DNA of 64,000 bases from the NCBI RefSeq assembly GCF_900291985.1, contig NZ_LT985980.1:3060001-3124000 (forward strand). The letters run 5' to 3'. Positions within the stretch are counted from its first letter, which is position 1; every line of letters begins with the position of its first letter. The notes below the pieces were generated by a model. The model was not told the DNA's origin, made no database searches, and saw only the letters and a program-made list of their open reading frames with translations. Positions 43,526 to 51,357 of this stretch are shown here, in pieces. The DNA is from Lysinibacillus timonensis (GTDB lineage: Bacteria; Bacillota; Bacilli; Bacillales_A; Planococcaceae). A program made the translations under genes and the position numbers.

Positions 43526-44170
43526 ATGAAGGTATTAGTTGTTGGGGCAAATGGACAAATTGGTAAACATCTTGTTCAATTATTAAATGAAAGCAATGAT
43601 TATACAGTTCGCGCATTAGTACGAACAGAAGAGCAGTTCAAAGAACTAGAAGGCAAAGGAATCGAATCGGTGATAGGCAATCTTGAAGGAACTGTCGAAC
43701 AGCTAGTAGAAGCAGTAAAAGGCTGTGATGCAGTCGTTTTCACAGCGGGCTCTGGTGGACATACAGGCTATGATAAAACATTGTTAATTGACCTCGATGG
43801 TGCAGTAAAAGTAATGGAAGCTGCCGAAAGCGCCCAAGTAAAACGCTTTATTATGGTCAGTGCGTTACAAGCTCACAATCGGACCAATTGGAACGAACAA
43901 CTAAAACCGTATTACGTGGCGAAACATTATGCAGACCGTATGCTCGTTCAAAGTAATTTAACTTACACAATTATTCGACCTGGTGGCTTACTAAACGACT
44001 CGGGAACAGGGGAAGTAACCATATCTGAAAACCTAGAAAGAGGCTATATCCCTAGAGAGGATGTAGCTAAAACAATCCTATCAGTAATTAAAGCAGAGAA
44101 TACATTCAATAAATCTTTTGATCTTGTGTCAGGAGAAACAAGCATTGAAGAAGCCATCATGAGAATATAA
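43526..44170 (+). CDS. yhfK: YhfK-like NAD(P)-binding atypical SDR protein
   Basis: A 214-residue Rossmann-fold protein close to B. subtilis YhfK. The dinucleotide motif is VVGANGQIGKHL (residues 5-16). Other stretches are GCDAVVFTAGSGGHTGYDKT, FIMVSALQAHNRTNWNEQLK, YYVAKHYADRM (an atypical YxxxK) and YTIIRPGGL. It may act as an NADP-dependent reductase or epimerase, or as a regulatory NmrA-like protein. The ATG follows CGAAAGGGG. It ends in a very strong terminator. Confidence 0.9.
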   Translation: MKVLVVGANGQIGKHLVQLLNESNDYTVRALVRTEEQFKELEGKGIESVIGNLEGTVEQLVEAVKGCDAVVFTAGSGGHTGYDKTLLIDLDGAVKVMEAAESAQVKRFIMVSALQAHNRTNWNEQLKPYYVAKHYADRMLVQSNLTYTIIRPGGLLNDSGTGEVTISENLERGYIPREDVAKTILSVIKAENTFNKSFDLVSGETSIEEAIMRI

Positions 44171-44200
44171 TTTACTAAAACGAAGCAGGACTATTAAGGC

Positions 44201-44242
44201 AATAAACACCTCTAAACTTTACGAAGTTTAGAGGTGTTTATT
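44201..44242 (+). terminator. Perfect 19-bp-stem terminator
   Basis: AATAAACACCTCTAAACTT pairs exactly with AAGTTTAGAGGTGTTTATT around TACG. It probably works in both directions between yhfK and the PepSY gene. Confidence 0.88.
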
Positions 44243-44269
44243 ATTACACATTATTCCTTAATTGTTAAC

Positions 44270-44749
44270 TTAATTATCATAACGGTCATCATCATAGCGA
44301 TCCTCGTAGGAATCGTCGTCATAAATATCATCATAATAATCATCTTCATCATCATGATAATCTACTTCTTGATCAAGCAATTCTCCAGAAAAGGCATCTA
44401 AAATTAGCTCATATTCTGCTTCTTTTGTTAACACGTCAATTTCATAAAAACTCATCTTACCTTCTTTCTCAAATTCCAAATCTGTAATTTTGCCATTGAC
44501 TACTTGTAATGCTTTCTTTTCAATTTCTTCAATAGAAAGTTTAACTTGTTCAGTCGCTGTTTTATTGCTCGGTTGATTAGTAAGTTTCAAAACTGGGTTA
44601 CTTGTGTTATTACTCGATTGTGCGAATGAATTGTCTAAGTTTTGAATGGAAGTAGCTGCTACGTTGAAATTGTCATTACCTGCAACTGCGAGCACTGCCC
44701 CAATACCCATTACCCCTAACAAAGCTGGTACTAAAACGACTTTTTTCAA
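44270..44749 (-). CDS. Secreted PepSY-domain protein with Asp/Tyr-rich tail
   Basis: A 159-residue exported protein. A signal peptide (KKVVLVPALLGVMGIGAVL) is followed by a polar Ser/Asn linker. One PepSY domain (about residues 68-130) contains VKLSIEEIEKKALQVVNGKI and YEIDVLTKEAEYELILDAFS. The last 30 residues are almost only Asp, Tyr, Glu and Arg (DDYYDDIYDDDSYEDRYDDD), a tail that could bind cations or the wall. PepSY domains are thought to inhibit or chaperone secreted proteases. The ATG follows AGAGGAGAAATGAAC. Confidence 0.82.
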   Translation of the reverse strand: MKKVVLVPALLGVMGIGAVLAVAGNDNFNVAATSIQNLDNSFAQSSNNTSNPVLKLTNQPSNKTATEQVKLSIEEIEKKALQVVNGKITDLEFEKEGKMSFYEIDVLTKEAEYELILDAFSGELLDQEVDYHDDEDDYYDDIYDDDSYEDRYDDDRYDN

Positions 44750-44949
44750 TGTTCATTTCTCCTCTTTATTTTGTTTTTCTTACACCTGATAGTTCAATGA
44801 TATTCAAACAAAATGAAAAGAAAGGAATAGGAACATTAGAAATTGATGAGAATGTTATACCTTATAGCTAGGATCTAAATGAACTATTAAAAAATCAACT
44901 CAAACGAGCTACACTAAAGTGAATACACAGGACACGTATTAAATGTATA

Positions 44950-44978
44950 AAAAAAGTAGCAAGGCCGCTACTTTTTTT
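44950..44978 (-). terminator. Terminator of the DUF2187 gene
   Basis: AAAAAGTAGC / GCTACTTTTT around AAGGCC, with T-runs on both strands. Confidence 0.85.
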
Positions 44979-44994
44979 AAATATGTATATTGAA

Positions 44995-45186
44995 TTATTG
45001 AATAATTTGGTAGTGTTTATGATTTATCACAGTTTTATCACTCTTGTAATACTCATCCCACTCTTCGAATTGGAGAATACTTACCAAAACAGAATTGTCA
45101 TAAATTTTTTCTACGATTCCTCGAACACCGTTATGAAATTCAATAATACTGCCAATGCTAGCGATTGTTTTACTTGATTGCGACAA
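44995..45186 (-). CDS. DUF2187 (YkvS-like) protein
   Basis: A 63-residue KOW/SH3-like small protein with IASIGSIIEFHNGVRGIVEK and ENS/DNSVLVSI-type strands, typical of DUF2187. Function unknown. I place the start at TTG 45186, 7 nt after AAGGGTGAG; the GTG at 45198 lies within that site and would add four residues. It has its own terminator. Confidence 0.75.
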   Translation of the reverse strand: MSQSSKTIASIGSIIEFHNGVRGIVEKIYDNSVLVSILQFEEWDEYYKSDKTVINHKHYQIIQ

Positions 45187-45436
45187 TTGTTTTCTCACCC
45201 TTCACTATTTACTAAGTTAGTATAATAGAGAATTATATAAAGTCTATATAACTAATGTAATTTTTTTGTTAAGATATTACTTTTGGTTTGGCAATGTATT
45301 AGGAAGAAAGTATGGTGCGATAAGTATATTGAATTATACATATTTGTATAGATTCTTAACCCTAAAGTCTTAAATGTCAATACTATTATAAATTCAATTG
45401 TGTTTAGTGGAAACTTACTAATTCAACCTCGAGTGG

Positions 45437-45466
45437 ACGTTAATCAAAGAGGATTAGCGTGTTTTT
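45437..45466 (+). terminator. Terminator-like hairpin upstream of a flavoprotein gene
   Basis: ACGTTAATC / GATTAGCGT around AAAGAG, followed by GTTTTTTAT. No plus-strand gene precedes it in 45199-45436. It could be an attenuator in the leader of the gene at 45527 or the end of an unannotated small RNA. Confidence 0.5.
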
Positions 45467-45526
45467 TATGGAAATAAATAGTATGAATTATTTATTGGCA
45501 CACTACATAAAAAGGAGATTATAAGA

Positions 45527-46564
45527 TTGCTAGATACAATTGTTATTGGGGCTGGCCAAGCAGGCCTTGCGGTCGGATACTATTTAAAACAGCAAAATCA
45601 AAATTTTCTACTGTTAGATAAAAGCAAGGAAGTTGGCGAAAGCTGGTTGAATCGTTATGATTCGCTAGTTTTGTTCACACCGAGAATGTATGATTGCTTA
45701 CCAGGTTTGCCGCTTGTAGGTGTTCAACATGGTTTCCCAACGAAAAATGAAATCGTTTCCTATTTGAAACGATATGCAGAGGAGTTTCAACTTCCTATTC
45801 AGTTGCAAACTGAAGTGACGAAAGTTTATCAACAACATAATCATCTTTTTACAATTGAAACAGACCAAGGGGTTTATCAATGTAAAAATGTGGTCATAGC
45901 TTCTGGAGCATTTCAAACGCCAAGGATTCCATCCTTTTCGACCAAATTATCTGAAGAAGTCGTCCAACTTCATTCTACACAATATCGAAATCCAAGCCAG
46001 CTAAAGGATGGAAATGTGATAGTAGTGGGTGGTGGCAATAGTGGTGCTCAAATTGCAGTAGAATTATCGGGAGTAAAAGAAACTTATTTAGCTGTCAGTC
46101 ATAAAATCACCTATATGCCATTAGTTCTCCAGAATAAAAGCATCTTTTGGTGGTTTGATAAGCTCGGAATTCTTAAACTAAGTGGTAATTCGCTTTTAGG
46201 GAAAGCTATTCAAAAGAAGGGCGATCTCATCTTTGGCTATGAACTTAAAGAAGCCACTAAGAAAAAGAAGGTTAAAGTAAAACCTAGAGTTGTAGATGGT
46301 ATACATAATGAGATAATTTTTGAAGATCAAACGCCCATAACGATAGACAATATTATATGGGCAACTGGTTTTCATTCCATCTACCCTTGGTTAGACATTG
46401 AAGGGGTCCTAAGTGCAGAAGGAAAAATAGAACACAACAGAGGTATTACGAATGTAAAAGGACTTTATTTTATTGGCTTACCTTGGCAGCATAGCCGAGG
46501 CTCTGCATTACTTCAAGGTGTTGGTTATGATGCAAAATATATTGCACAACATCTCCAAATCTGA
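45527..46564 (+). CDS. Flavin-containing monooxygenase-like (CzcO-type) oxidoreductase
   Basis: A 345-residue two-dinucleotide-binding-domain flavoprotein. The FAD motif is TIVIGAGQAGLAVGYYL (residues 4-20), the NADPH motif is VIVVGGGNSGAQIAVEL (about 165-181), and IIWATGFHSIYPWLDIEG marks the end. The loop LVLFTPRMYDCLPGLPL is typical of CzcO/YwnF-like proteins. It resembles class B monooxygenases, but the substrate is unknown. TTG 45527 follows AAAGGAGATT. A terminator-like hairpin 60 bp upstream may control it. Confidence 0.85.
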   Translation: MLDTIVIGAGQAGLAVGYYLKQQNQNFLLLDKSKEVGESWLNRYDSLVLFTPRMYDCLPGLPLVGVQHGFPTKNEIVSYLKRYAEEFQLPIQLQTEVTKVYQQHNHLFTIETDQGVYQCKNVVIASGAFQTPRIPSFSTKLSEEVVQLHSTQYRNPSQLKDGNVIVVGGGNSGAQIAVELSGVKETYLAVSHKITYMPLVLQNKSIFWWFDKLGILKLSGNSLLGKAIQKKGDLIFGYELKEATKKKKVKVKPRVVDGIHNEIIFEDQTPITIDNIIWATGFHSIYPWLDIEGVLSAEGKIEHNRGITNVKGLYFIGLPWQHSRGSALLQGVGYDAKYIAQHLQI

Positions 46565-46630
46565 ACAAAATTCACTAGATGCTAAATTAATACAGATTTG
46601 GTACAATCCATTTAAGAGGTGAATGGTACG

Positions 46631-47521
46631 ATGAATTTAAAAGAATGGTTAAACAAGGAAATACCTAATGTAGCAAACTCTTTAATAGATGTTCATAAGG
46701 ATTATTTTTCTATTGAAAATACTATAGGATTTCAAGGTCAAGAAACGGTATATAAAATTTTGCAAAATTTCCGTAATACACTTTTTCCATGCCTATGTGA
46801 TAAATATACAAATGGTGAAACTAGAATCAATGTAAGTGTTGGCAATCAGTTAAGAGCATCTGCTTTGGATTTACGAGATTTAATCGAAAAAGTTCTTATC
46901 AATAATAGCCCTAGCAGTGACCTCAATGCAGATCAAGTTGTAATAGAGTTAATTAACAAATTTCCAGAAATCCGAAAAACAATACAAACAGACATTCAAG
47001 CGGCCTATAATGGGGACCCAGCTACAACTTCTACAGAAGAAATATTGTTTAGTTACCCATCTATCACGGCAATTAGTATTCATCGGATTGCACATGAACT
47101 ATATAAGGCAGGTGTGCCAATTATTCCAAGAATCATGTCTGAGTATGCGCACAGTTTAACGGGAATTGATATACACCCTGGTGCAACAATTGGTGATTAC
47201 TTCTTTATCGACCATGGAACAGGTGTCGTTATTGGAGAGACATGTACAATTGGCAAAAACGTAAAGATTTATCAAGGCGTAACACTAGGTGCTAAAAGTT
47301 TTCCACTGGACGAACAAGGCAATCCAATCAAAGGAATCAAACGTCATCCTGATATTGAAGATAATGTAGTTATCTATGCTGGCGCAACAATCTTAGGTGG
47401 GGATACTAAAATTGGCCACGACTCAGTTATTGGAGGTAACATTTGGTTAACGCAATCAGTGCCGCCAAATTCAAGAGTCTACCAAACACAACCATCTCCT
47501 AAAATTAAAAATGACCAATAA
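46631..47521 (+). CDS. Serine O-acetyltransferase
   Basis: A 296-residue SatA/EpsC-type serine acetyltransferase. The N-terminal helical domain spans about residues 1-160, and the left-handed beta-helix of hexapeptide repeats spans about 170-290. Key segments are AHSLTGIDIHPGATIGDYFF, IDHGTGVVIGETC with the catalytic His and Asp region, KIYQGVTLGAKSF and KRHPDIEDNVVIYAGATI. It makes O-acetylserine from serine and acetyl-CoA, the first step to cysteine. ATG 46631 is 9 nt after AAGAGGTG. It is longer than B. subtilis CysE and belongs to the longer class. No cysS or cysK gene is adjacent. Confidence 0.92.
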   Translation: MNLKEWLNKEIPNVANSLIDVHKDYFSIENTIGFQGQETVYKILQNFRNTLFPCLCDKYTNGETRINVSVGNQLRASALDLRDLIEKVLINNSPSSDLNADQVVIELINKFPEIRKTIQTDIQAAYNGDPATTSTEEILFSYPSITAISIHRIAHELYKAGVPIIPRIMSEYAHSLTGIDIHPGATIGDYFFIDHGTGVVIGETCTIGKNVKIYQGVTLGAKSFPLDEQGNPIKGIKRHPDIEDNVVIYAGATILGGDTKIGHDSVIGGNIWLTQSVPPNSRVYQTQPSPKIKNDQ

Positions 47522-47611
47522 TATGTATCGGGACTGGGCGAGTAGCAGAAAAGTGGTAGCTCAAATGTTTCATCCTATACACAAAAATTGTATAAGCAAA
47601 TTAACTGATAG

Positions 47612-47643
47612 GGCGTTAATCCAAAGGGGATAACGCCTTTTAT
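47612..47643 (+). terminator. Intrinsic terminator
   Basis: GGCGTTAATCC / GGGATAACGCC around AAAG, then TTTTATT. Confidence 0.82.
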
Positions 47644-47829
47644 TATATTGAGGTAAAAAATTGTAAAAAAAGTTAAATGGAATTATCGCCTTCAAAATAT
47701 TTTGATACAATAACATGCATAAACTCCAATATATTAGGGGTGTATAATTGGGGTATAAACTATGTAATGAATTCAGTAATCGAAGGTATTAGTCACCTAA
47801 AAGCTTTGAAGCAAAAGGGAGGCAATAAT

Positions 47830-48540
47830 ATGGAGGTTCATGTTAACGAACAAAAAGAAAAACTGATTGCTCAATATAAGGAGTATCGAAAGAAAGGCTA
47901 TAGTTATAAAGGTGCCTACAAGCACATTTTAACGGACGTAAATGAGTGGATTAATAAGCTATACCTTTCTAGAATAAAAAAGGAAAACTCCATGACGTTA
48001 GAAGATTTAAAAATACTATCTTCCTATGTTTATGAGAATATTGGTGCATGGGTAGGAGCTCCAAGGGTGATTACAAGCGATGCATTACCTTTAATATCTT
48101 ATGACTTTCCGAAGAAAAATGGCAATCACCCATTTGATATAAAATGTGAAGATAAATATTTTATCGATGCCAATGGTTTTTCTTATTCTTACGAGAACTA
48201 TCTTGCTGAGCTTGAAATTATTAGAAACAGAGACATTCACAGAAGCATTCAAATGGGGTATAAGGTTTTATGTTCCTATGAGAAAAAGGTTTTCATGAAA
48301 AATGGAAAGATTATTAAAACATTTGAACAGATTGCCGAACAAGTTGAGGGGAATGATTATGTGATTATTTCAACTTCTGAATATCTTCGTACAGAAAAAT
48401 ACAGTTACTTTCCAGATATAAACCAAATAGATCATTCTGATTATGAAGCTGTGAAGAAAACAGCAAGTTCTCTTTCTCAAGCGGATAAAAAAGGTATCTA
48501 TCTAATCTGTAAAACGAATGCAAAAATTAATTGGCATTAA
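47830..48540 (+). CDS. Soluble protein, unknown
   Basis: A 236-residue charged protein. The N-terminal helix has KLIAQYKEYRKKGYSYKGAY, and the middle has YENIGAWVGAPRVITSDALP. A beta-rich part contains FDIKCEDKYFIDANGFSYSY and KKVFMKNGKIIKTFEQIAEQ. No catalytic motif or family is recognised. ATG 47830 follows AAGGGAGGC; the upstream frame from 47677 has no ribosome site. Terminators on both sides make it a single-gene unit. Confidence 0.68.
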   Translation: MEVHVNEQKEKLIAQYKEYRKKGYSYKGAYKHILTDVNEWINKLYLSRIKKENSMTLEDLKILSSYVYENIGAWVGAPRVITSDALPLISYDFPKKNGNHPFDIKCEDKYFIDANGFSYSYENYLAELEIIRNRDIHRSIQMGYKVLCSYEKKVFMKNGKIIKTFEQIAEQVEGNDYVIISTSEYLRTEKYSYFPDINQIDHSDYEAVKKTASSLSQADKKGIYLICKTNAKINWH

Positions 48541-48560
48541 TTTGTTCGTTTTTCTAATTT

Positions 48561-48593
48561 AAGCGTTGATTCTCTACAGGATCAACGCTTTTG
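48561..48593 (+). terminator. Intrinsic terminator
   Basis: AAGCGTTGAT / ATCAACGCTT with TTTGT following. Confidence 0.82.
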
Positions 48594-48693
48594 TACTTCT
48601 TAAATAGAGTTGAAAAACGTATCTTAGTGAGGAAACACTTTCCATTGGATTTCGTTTCATATTAAAGTAAAAGACAATTTTTAGGAGGCAATA

Positions 48694-49509
48694 ATGGGAG
48701 ATTCAGAAATTATCTATATTATAAAGATGATCATTATTGGATTAGTTCAAGGCTTTACTGAACCAATCCCAGTGTCATCAAGTGGACATGTTATGATTGT
48801 AAGTGAAATACTAGGATTAGGGGAACAGGGATTTACGTTTGCAATCCTTACGAATACAGCCTCACTTTTTGCAATTTTATTCATTTATAGAAAAGACATC
48901 GCGAGGCTATTCTTCAATTCACTAAAATATTTGAAAACGAAAAATCAAAAATACAAAAGTGACTTTCGATTTGTTTGTTTCATCATAATAGGAACGATTC
49001 CAGCAGGAGTACTTGGAGTTTTATTAAACGACTTTATTGCAGAAAATGTCAGCATCACCGTTATCGCGATAATGCTATTTGTTACAGGTATTGCCCTATG
49101 GTTAATTCGTAATATGAGAGGGAGTAAAGGAGAGCGAAACATTTCAGTAAAGGATGCGGTAATAGTTGGTTTAGGCCAGGCAGTTGCATTAACTCCTGGC
49201 ATTAGTCGTTCCGGTGCAACGATTATCTCTTCGATTGCAGTAGGCATGAAGCAAGATACCGCACTTCGATTTTCATTCATGCTATACATTCCAGTGAGCC
49301 TTGGAGGTATAGTGCTAGGCTTTACTGATTTTTTAGATGAACCGAATAAAGCGGACTTAGCCATTCCTTATTTCTCAGCATTTATTGCGACGTTGTTTAT
49401 GACCTACTTCGCAATGAGGTGGTTTATGGGTATTATGAAAAATGGAAAACTAAATTATTTCACTTACTATTGTTTCTTCGTTGGAGCATTGCTTTTAATT
49501 TTCTTCTAA
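48694..49509 (+). CDS. uppP: Undecaprenyl-diphosphatase (UppP/BacA family)
   Basis: A 271-residue integral membrane phosphatase with the two inverted family motifs: GLVQGFTEPIPVSSSGHVMI (residues about 16-35) and TPGISRSGATIISSIAVGM (about 167-185). UppP removes one phosphate from undecaprenyl diphosphate so the lipid carrier can be reused for wall synthesis; extra copies give bacitracin tolerance. The first motif reads TEPIPVSSSGH rather than the commoner TEFLPVSSTGH, a known subgroup variation. The ATG follows TAGGAGGC. It is monocistronic. Confidence 0.92.
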   Translation: MGDSEIIYIIKMIIIGLVQGFTEPIPVSSSGHVMIVSEILGLGEQGFTFAILTNTASLFAILFIYRKDIARLFFNSLKYLKTKNQKYKSDFRFVCFIIIGTIPAGVLGVLLNDFIAENVSITVIAIMLFVTGIALWLIRNMRGSKGERNISVKDAVIVGLGQAVALTPGISRSGATIISSIAVGMKQDTALRFSFMLYIPVSLGGIVLGFTDFLDEPNKADLAIPYFSAFIATLFMTYFAMRWFMGIMKNGKLNYFTYYCFFVGALLLIFF

Positions 49510-49551
49510 AATACAATCAATGATTTTCAATGAACGAAAAAACATACTACA

Positions 49552-49586
49552 AGGGCGTTTATACTATTCATAAACGCTCTTTTTTA
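49552..49586 (+). terminator. Intrinsic terminator after uppP
   Basis: AGGGCGTTTAT / ATAAACGCTCT with a 7-nt loop and six or more T. Confidence 0.88.
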
Positions 49587-49719
49587 CATAATAGAGTTTT
49601 AAAAAATAAGTAGGACGAATTTTAAATATAAAAAAGTTACCTAATAGACAAGATTTAGTAAAAAAATTAGATTTTAGAAAGTTATGCTGTTATGTTACTC
49701 TTAATTAGGGGGGATGTAA

Positions 49720-50037
49720 ATGAAAGGGACAATAGGGGCGAATGGTCCACATAAAGCAATCAAGGATATTGCACCAAAACTTGCAGAGTTAACTAATGAG
49801 ATTATTTTTCGTGATGCATGGAAGAAAGAGGGGCTTTCCCAACGCGATCGATGTTTGATTACACTCTCTAGTTTAGTGACGGCCGGAAATATAGAGCAAC
49901 TTAAGTATTACTCACAATATGCTAAGGAATTTGTACTATCAGAAGAAGAAATGAATGAGGTTATGAACCATCTTACTTATTTGCAACGTGGTCAAAAGCA
50001 ATGTTAGCTTCATTTGTAGCAAAGTGAATATTTATAA
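49720..50037 (+). pseudogene. Carboxymuconolactone-decarboxylase family gene with 3' frameshift
   Basis: The frame from ATG 49720 (after AGGGGGG) encodes a CMD-family domain: FRDAWKKEGLSQRDRCLITL and SLVTAGNIEQLKYYSQYAKE. It then ends abnormally as HLTYLQRGQKQC at 50007. Reading one base off from about 49981 restores the expected family tail: ATWSKAMLASFVAK, like 'YAGWPKAM...VAKE'. A further shift at 50025 would add EYL and a stop at 50035-50037. I infer at least one indel after HLTY. The cysteine pair of peroxidase-type CMD proteins is absent. A sequencing error cannot be excluded. Confidence 0.6.
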
Positions 50038-50210
50038 AAGTGTAATAGTTAATTCATGGCGTGCTGCATAATAGCACGCCAATTTTATTTTAGGTTTGTT
50101 TGGGTTTAGCGAATACTGTTGCGTATGGAAGTACAAGCTGCATTAGAAATACATAGTTTAAATTAATTACCAATAATAAGCGATTGACTTTTTCCTAGAA
50201 AAATACTTAC

Positions 50211-50239
50211 TTGCGCATAATATAATAATCGACTAATAT
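50211..50239 (+). promoter_or_regulatory. Promoter of ncRNA copy 1
   Basis: TTGCGC (50211-50216), a 17-bp spacer and TAATAT (50234-50239). Copy 2 has the same spacing. The segment upstream, with TTGACTTTTT at 50184 and AAAATACTTACTTG, is also conserved in copy 2. Confidence 0.6.
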
Positions 50240-50245
50240 AACATT

Positions 50246-50495
50246 AAAGCTGCGTTGTACGTAACATATTAAGTTTTAACCTTTAAGCTGTAAAAGGGAG
50301 TTTTAGATTGAAGTTGGAATGGCGAGCGTCACACTGTGGTGAATGACGATAAACAGGAAAGCTTCTGCGAACACCCACTTTGAGGAGTGGTGGTTTAAAA
50401 CTTTCTATAATAACTACGGCAAGGCCGCTTTGCCATACTATATTGTGTAGCAAGGCTAAGGAGCACTCTTACTTATGGTAAGAGTGCTTTTATTT
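50246..50495 (+). ncRNA. Structured noncoding RNA, copy 1 (unknown family)
   Basis: A ~250-nt unit with a promoter and terminator but no ORF. The block 50234-50460 equals 50703-50929 at 226 of 227 positions. Internal pairings include AAGTTTTAACC with GGTTTAAAACTT (long range), CGTCA...TGACG, CCACTTTGAGGAGTGG, GGCAA...TTGCC and CTAC...GTAG. Several GGA/GAGG motifs lie in or near loops. It ends in GCACTCTTAC / GGTAAGAGTGC plus T-run (50462-50495). I do not recognise it as 6S, tmRNA, SRP, RNase P or a known riboswitch. Confidence 0.72.
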
Positions 50496-50679
50496 CTATT
50501 TATAGGATAGTTTTATTAGGTTATGAGCCTAGGCTAACTTTAGATTCTTTCACTATAGGTTCCATTATAAAAGGGGAACTGATGAAGCTGAAAACAATGG
50601 GGTTCTGTTCGGACTTATTAAATAACTTAAACTGATTACCAATAATAAACTGTTGACTTTTTAATTTAAAAATACTTAC

Positions 50680-50708
50680 TTGTGTTAAGTTAAATTATAT
50701 ATTAATAT
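50680..50708 (+). promoter_or_regulatory. Promoter of ncRNA copy 2
   Basis: TTGTGT (50680-50685), a 17-bp spacer of different sequence from copy 1, and TAATAT (50703-50708). Confidence 0.6.
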
Positions 50709-50714
50709 AACATT

Positions 50715-50966
50715 AAAGCTGCGTTGTACGTAACATATTAAGTTTTAACCTTTAAGCTGTAAAAGGGAGTTTTAGATTGAAGTTGGAATGGCGAGCGTCA
50801 CACTGTGGTGAATGACGATAAACAGGAAAGCTTCTGCGAACACCCACTTTGAGGAGTGGTGGTTTAAAACTTTCTATAATAACTACGGCAAGGCGGCTTT
50901 GCCATACTATATTGTGTAGCAAGGCTAAGAAACACCCTTACTAATTAGATAAGGGTGTTTTTTTAT
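50715..50966 (+). ncRNA. Structured noncoding RNA, copy 2 (unknown family)
   Basis: The second copy, 469 bp downstream of the first, differs from it at one base (GGCCGC versus GGCGGC in a loop near 50895). Its terminator AACACCCTTA / TAAGGGTGTT plus seven T (50931-50966) occupies the same place as that of copy 1 but has a different sequence. The body is therefore conserved while the flanks drift. No downstream gene on the same strand is near enough for it to be a leader, which favours a stand-alone RNA. Confidence 0.72.
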
Positions 50967-51124
50967 GCAACAAAGTAGCTTAGCTGCTCTCAAAGGCATA
51001 GTATGTAATACCTTAATTGAAATGTCGATTGGAATTGTTCTGAGCATCATCATAGAAAAAGTTATGAATTAGTAGTCGAGAGAGTTCTTAGTGATAAAAT
51101 AATAACACAACACCTAAAATAATC

Positions 51125-51240
51125 ATGAGAGGTAACCTTATGGACAAAACAAAAGTGAAAAGTATGGGAAATGTCTATGAGAAGTAGCCTCATGGACAAA
51201 ATATCGAAAAAAGTTATGTTAATGTCCATGAGGAGTGTAC
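51125..51240. repeat. Short palindromic tandem repeat, 51-52 bp period
   Basis: Related blocks begin ATGAGAGGTAACCTTATGGAC (first 20 bases quoted loosely: ATGAGAGG...TATGGAC) at 51125, ATGAGAAGTAGCCTCATGGA at 51177 and ATGAGGAGT at 51228, so the offsets are 52 and 51 bp. Each unit holds a GTCCATGAG...CTCATGGAC-type inverted repeat and an A-rich spacer. The period and layout resemble the array at 28537. Confidence 0.6.
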
Positions 51241-51357
51241 AGATTAACATTAAGAGGTCGACCTTTAATAACTTACTCGATACGCTGTGAAAATGTTGAA
51301 TACCTTGGAGAATTACTACCCCTTAATACTCTGAATCTGATTGAAATTTGGTACTTA

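Noticed and set aside
50236..50966. Insertion sequence or group II intron for the duplicated block
   Set aside because: No transposase, no terminal inverted repeats or target duplications, and promoter plus terminator match in both copies, so an RNA gene duplication fits better.
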